From assembly GCF_025515205.1 (NCBI RefSeq), contig NZ_JAOPFX010000002.1, forward strand, positions 62,001 to 126,000: a stretch of 64,000 nt of DNA. Direction: 5' to 3'. The notes below the pieces were generated by a model. It saw only the letters and a list, made by a program, of their open reading frames with translations, ran no database searches and was not told the origin of the DNA. Position numbers and translations under genes: made by a program. This DNA is from Microbacterium fluvii. GTDB taxonomy: Bacteria; Actinomycetota; Actinomycetes; Actinomycetales; Microbacteriaceae. Shown here one piece after another: positions 60,747 through 64,000 of the stretch (position 1 is its first letter; each line of letters opens with the position of its first letter).

Positions 60747-61793
60747 ATGACGATGACTCCTCCGCTCGCGCCGCCCTCCGAGGGTGTCGGATCCGCCACC
60801 GCCGCGATCGCGGCGCGAGCGGAGGGGCGTCGTCGCCTGCACGGCATCTCGCCGCGCACGGCCTTCCTGATCCGACGGATCGGCCGCCTGTTCGTCTCCC
60901 TCGCCGTCGTGGTGGTCGCCTCCTTCTTCCTCGTCCATCTCGTGCCAGGCGACCCGGTGCGGGCGGCGCTCGGACCGAGCGCGACGCCCGAGCTGGTGGC
61001 GGCCACTCGGGCCCAGCTCGGGCTCGACCAGCCGCTGTTCACGCAGTTCGTGAACTACGTCACGGGGCTCCTGACGGGCGACCTCGGCACCTCGGTGCGG
61101 CTGCACCGCCCGGTGGGCGACGTGCTCGCCCAGCGGTTCCCTACCACGCTCCTGCTGGCGGTGCTCGCCTTCGTCATCGCCGTCGTCGGCGCCATCCCGG
61201 CCGGGATCGGCGCCGCCGTGCTTGCGCGATCGGGTCGCCGTCGCGGTCTCTCCCTCGCGCTCTCCGGCGTGCTGGGGGTGATCATCGCCGTGCCGAGCTT
61301 CCTGCTCGCGGTGGGGCTCATCGCCCTGTTCGCGGTGCAGCTGGGGTGGCTCCCGGCAGCAGGCTGGGGCGCGCCGCGCGACGCGATCCTGCCGGTGATC
61401 ACGCTGGCTCTCGGTCCGATGGCCTATCTCGTGCGCATCGTGCAGGTCGAGATGCTCGCGGTGCTCGACACCACATATATGACCACGGCACGGGCCAAAC
61501 GCCTGCCCCGACGCCTCATCTACCTGCGGCACGCTCTGCCGAACACGATCACGGCGTCGCTGACTGTGGGCGGACTGATCCTCGCCGGACTGACGGCGGC
61601 GACGGTGCTGGTCGAGACGGTGTTCGCCATCCCCGGCCTCGGCACGGTCATGGTGTCGTCGGTCGGTGCCAAGGACTACCCGATGGTGCAGGGCGTGGTG
61701 ATCGTGTTCGCCCTCATCGTGCTGGGCGTCAACCTCGTCGTCGACGTGGTCCTCGCCACGATCGACCCCCGATCCTCGATCACGGAGGGCTGA
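60747..61793 (+). CDS. Peptide-type ABC permease (DppB-like), second system
   Basis: This 348-residue permease has a cytoplasmic N-terminal tail of about 45 residues before the first helix (LFVSLAVVVVASFFLVHLVPGDP), and the EAA loop TTARAKRLPRRLIYLRHALPN. It begins one base after the upstream stop. Confidence 0.92.
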   Translation: MTMTPPLAPPSEGVGSATAAIAARAEGRRRLHGISPRTAFLIRRIGRLFVSLAVVVVASFFLVHLVPGDPVRAALGPSATPELVAATRAQLGLDQPLFTQFVNYVTGLLTGDLGTSVRLHRPVGDVLAQRFPTTLLLAVLAFVIAVVGAIPAGIGAAVLARSGRRRGLSLALSGVLGVIIAVPSFLLAVGLIALFAVQLGWLPAAGWGAPRDAILPVITLALGPMAYLVRIVQVEMLAVLDTTYMTTARAKRLPRRLIYLRHALPNTITASLTVGGLILAGLTAATVLVETVFAIPGLGTVMVSSVGAKDYPMVQGVVIVFALIVLGVNLVVDVVLATIDPRSSITEG

Positions 61794-61796
61794 GCG

Positions 61797-63572
61797 ATGG
61801 CAGTCAAGAGCAGGGCACTGACGACCACGGGCATCGCGGCGATCAGCGGGGCGGTGATCCTCGTCTTCCTCGCGGCGCTGGGCCCGGTGATCTGGGGCGA
61901 GGCGGCCGCGCAGACCTCGGTCGCCGACCGCCTGCTGCCGGCGGGGCCCGGCCATCCGTTCGGAACGGACGAACTGGGCAGGGACATCTTCGCCCGCGTG
62001 ATGACCGCGACGCGCATCACGCTGCTGCTCACGCTCGGGGCCACCGCCATCTCGCTCGCCGGCGGGGTCGTGTTCGGGCTGCTCGCGAGCATCCTCCCCA
62101 CCTACCCTCGGCGATGGTTCACGGGGCTCCTCGACATCCTCCTCGCCTTCCCCTGGCTGCTGCTGGTGCTCTTCTTCACCGTCATCTGGGGCGCGACGGC
62201 CACCGGCGCGATGCTCGCCATCGGGTTCGCCGGGATCCCGTCGTTCGCGCGGCTCGTCTACAACATGGCGGCCTCCGTCTCGGGGCGCGACTACGTGCGC
62301 GCCGCCCGTGTGGTCGGTGTCGGGCCGGTCGGCATCCTGGCCAGGCACGTGCTGCCCAACATCGCCAACCCGTTCTTCGTCAACGCGGCGGCGACGGCCA
62401 GTGTGACGCTGCTGTCGTTCGCGGGGCTCTCGTTCCTCGGCCTCGGCGTGCAGGCCCCCGACTACGACTGGGGCCGCATGCTGCAGGAGGGCATCCTGCG
62501 CATCTACGTCAATCCGATGGCCGCTCTGGGGCCGGGGACCGCCGTCGTGCTGGCCGGTCTCGTATTCACCCTCGTGAGCGAGGCGGTCGCCGGCGGCGGC
62601 GGTGGGGGCGTGCGCGCGGTGGCCGCTCGCGCGGGCGGCGCCGTCGGGCTGGAGCGCGCCCGGTCGAAGACGCCGGCGGGCGCGGCCCCCGCCTCGGCGC
62701 CTCCGAGCGACGTCGTCGCCGAGATCGCGGGGCTGAGCGTCGCCTTCCCCACCGCCGACGGCGGCATCGTCGAACGCGTCCACGGCATCGACCTGCGCAT
62801 CGGCAGAGGAGAGGTGGTCGGCATCGTCGGCGAGTCCGGTTCGGGCAAGTCGCTCACGGCGATGGCGCTCGCGGGGCTCCTCGGCGAGCAGGCCATCGTG
62901 ACGACCGACCGGCACCGGTTCGACGGCATCGACATGACCGGCCCCCTCTCGCCGGCCGATCGCTCCCGTCTCGGTGTCGAACTGGGGATGGTCTTCCAAG
63001 ACCCGCTGACATCGCTCAACCCGTCACTGACCATCGGCCGCCAGCTCACCGAGGTCCCCGAGGTGCACCTGCGGATGAAGTCCGCGGACGCCCGCGCCCG
63101 CGCCGTCGACGCGCTCCGCTCGGTCGGCATCGCCGACGCCGGTGCGCGCCTCACGCAGTACCCGCACGAGTTCTCCGGAGGGATGCGGCAGCGCGCGATG
63201 ATCGGCATGGCGCTGACCGGCAAGCCGAAGCTCATCATCGCCGACGAGCCGACGACCGCGCTCGATGTCACCGTGCAGCGGCAGGTGATGGGTGTGCTGC
63301 GGCGCGCGCAGGACGCGACGGGGGCCGCCATCGTGTTCATCTCGCACGACATCGCCCTGGTCTCGGCGTTCTGCGATCGGGTCGTCGTCATGAAGGACGG
63401 CCGGATCGTCGAAGAGCTCTCTGCCGCCCGCATCCGAGAAGACGCGCGGCACCCCTATTCGAAGGCACTCATCGCATGCCTGCCCGATATGACCAGCGAC
63501 CGCACGGCGCCGCTCCCGGTGATCCCCGCCGAGCTCGCGCCGGAGGCGATCCGGGAGGAGACGACGGCATGA
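61797..63572 (+). CDS. Fused permease-ATPase of a peptide-type ABC transporter (DppC-DppD)
   Basis: This is a 591-residue protein. Residues 1-265 are a DppC-like permease (HPFGTDELGRDIFARVM, EAA loop YVRAARVVGVGPVGILARHV). A Gly/Ala-rich linker (about 265-305) leads to a full ATPase domain with Walker A GESGSGKS at 345-352, signature FSGGMRQRAMIG and Walker [13 protein letters not shown]. The open frame is continuous, so this is a real fusion and not a frameshift product. It contrasts with the DppD-DppF fusion of the first system. Confidence 0.93.
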   Translation: MAVKSRALTTTGIAAISGAVILVFLAALGPVIWGEAAAQTSVADRLLPAGPGHPFGTDELGRDIFARVMTATRITLLLTLGATAISLAGGVVFGLLASILPTYPRRWFTGLLDILLAFPWLLLVLFFTVIWGATATGAMLAIGFAGIPSFARLVYNMAASVSGRDYVRAARVVGVGPVGILARHVLPNIANPFFVNAAATASVTLLSFAGLSFLGLGVQAPDYDWGRMLQEGILRIYVNPMAALGPGTAVVLAGLVFTLVSEAVAGGGGGGVRAVAARAGGAVGLERARSKTPAGAAPASAPPSDVVAEIAGLSVAFPTADGGIVERVHGIDLRIGRGEVVGIVGESGSGKSLTAMALAGLLGEQAIVTTDRHRFDGIDMTGPLSPADRSRLGVELGMVFQDPLTSLNPSLTIGRQLTEVPEVHLRMKSADARARAVDALRSVGIADAGARLTQYPHEFSGGMRQRAMIGMALTGKPKLIIADEPTTALDVTVQRQVMGVLRRAQDATGAAIVFISHDIALVSAFCDRVVVMKDGRIVEELSAARIREDARHPYSKALIACLPDMTSDRTAPLPVIPAELAPEAIREETTA

Positions 63573-64000
63573 ACGCCCTGGAGATCCAGAACCTGAGCGT
63601 GCGCTACGGCCGCACCCTCGTCGTCGACGACGTGAGCATCGCCGTGCCCAAGGGCGGCGTCGTCGGGCTCGTGGGCGAATCGGGCTCCGGCAAGAGCACC
63701 GTGGCCGCCGCCGCCGTGGGACTCGTGCGACCCGAGGGCGGCCGCATCCTGATCGACGGCGTCGACACGGCGGGCTCGAGCGCGGCGGCGCGGCGCGCGC
63801 GCCAGCGGATGCAGCTGGTGTTCCAGGATCCGTTCTCCGCGCTGGACCCGCTGATGACGGTCGGCGACTCCATCGCCGAGGCGCTGCGCGCCACCGGCCG
63901 GCGGTGGAGCAGAGCAGAGCGCGTCGAGCGGGTGCGGGGGCTGCTGCGGCAGGTGCACCTGGATCCCGATCGCGCAGGAGAGCGCCCGGCCGCGTTCTCG
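63569..64000 (+). CDS. Peptide-type ABC ATPase (DppF-like), 3' end cut off by the window
   Basis: The first 144 residues of an oligopeptide ABC ATPase are visible. Walker [10 protein letters not shown] is near residues 37-45 and the Q-loop is in MQLVFQDPFSALDPLMTV. The signature, Walker B and C-terminal oligopeptide domain lie beyond the window. Its ATG overlaps the upstream stop (ATGA). Confidence 0.92.
   Translation, partial: MNALEIQNLSVRYGRTLVVDDVSIAVPKGGVVGLVGESGSGKSTVAAAAVGLVRPEGGRILIDGVDTAGSSAAARRARQRMQLVFQDPFSALDPLMTVGDSIAEALRATGRRWSRAERVERVRGLLRQVHLDPDRAGERPAAFS

Noticed and set aside
60525..62999. A long minus-strand frame opposite the ABC permease genes
   Set aside because: The product is a run of Arg/Glu/His/Gln-rich low-complexity sequence, a typical high-GC shadow of the real plus-strand permease genes.

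Overview
The window is high-GC DNA (about 70% GC by eye). It has short intergenic gaps, ATGA and GTGA start/stop overlaps, and several TAnnnT-N6/7-ATG leaderless-type starts. Together these suggest an actinobacterium, most likely in the Microbacteriaceae (for example Microbacterium); this placement is inferred from style, not from a marker gene. I recognise no tRNA, rRNA, CRISPR array, intact transposase or phage structural gene. Both ends cut a gene: an acyl-CoA synthetase at the left and a peptide-ABC ATPase at the right.

Region 1 (1-17.4 kb) is a nearly complete pathway for phenylpropionate/cinnamate-type aromatic acids. A rightward operon (3956-12502) encodes an MhpD hydratase, the four parts of a Rieske dioxygenase (alpha, ferredoxin, ferredoxin reductase, beta), a dihydrodiol dehydrogenase, a small unknown protein, acetaldehyde dehydrogenase, 4-hydroxy-2-oxovalerate aldolase and the meta-cleavage hydrolase. 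A leftward set (17340-12709) encodes an MHS-type importer, a PaaI-like thioesterase, the MhpB extradiol dioxygenase and the MhpA flavin hydroxylase. The two converge on a tandem pair of long hairpin repeats. Both promoter regions carry the same operator design, GTTCCG-N5-CGG(A/C)AC, and an IclR regulator is encoded at 1364-2161.

Region 2 (17.6-23.5 kb) is an accessory island with lower GC and codon use unlike its flanks. It holds two proteins with HEPN-like R-x4-H motifs, one paired with a DUF262 protein and ending in a translation-factor-like beta-barrel. It also holds a TIR protein with a zinc-binding-like N-terminus, what looks like the remnant of a DNA methyltransferase, a helical unknown and a small membrane protein. 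It reads as a defence island.

Region 3 (23.6-26.9 kb) is a run of small housekeeping-type genes. It includes a SugE/Gdx guanidinium exporter preceded by a guanidine-III riboswitch.

Region 4 (26.9-64 kb) is a dense catabolic region: a double IclR regulator, a polar amino-acid ABC transporter with a SolA-type oxidase, and two peptide-ABC systems with different gene fusions. It also contains two paralogous class III CoA-transferases, a crotonase, an orphan iron-sulfur reductase and two PucR-type regulators. The centre is an eight-gene, translationally coupled operon (45805-54840) with HMG-CoA reductase, HMG-CoA lyase, CoA-transferase, a hot-dog hydratase, a PaiB protein, ornithine cyclodeaminase and two amidohydrolases. 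A DUF917/hydantoinase pair follows. The combination of mevalonate/HMG-CoA enzymes with ornithine cyclodeaminase and amidohydrolases is unusual. One speculative reading is breakdown of an (anhydro)mevalonyl-ornithine conjugate such as a fungal fusarinine-type siderophore.
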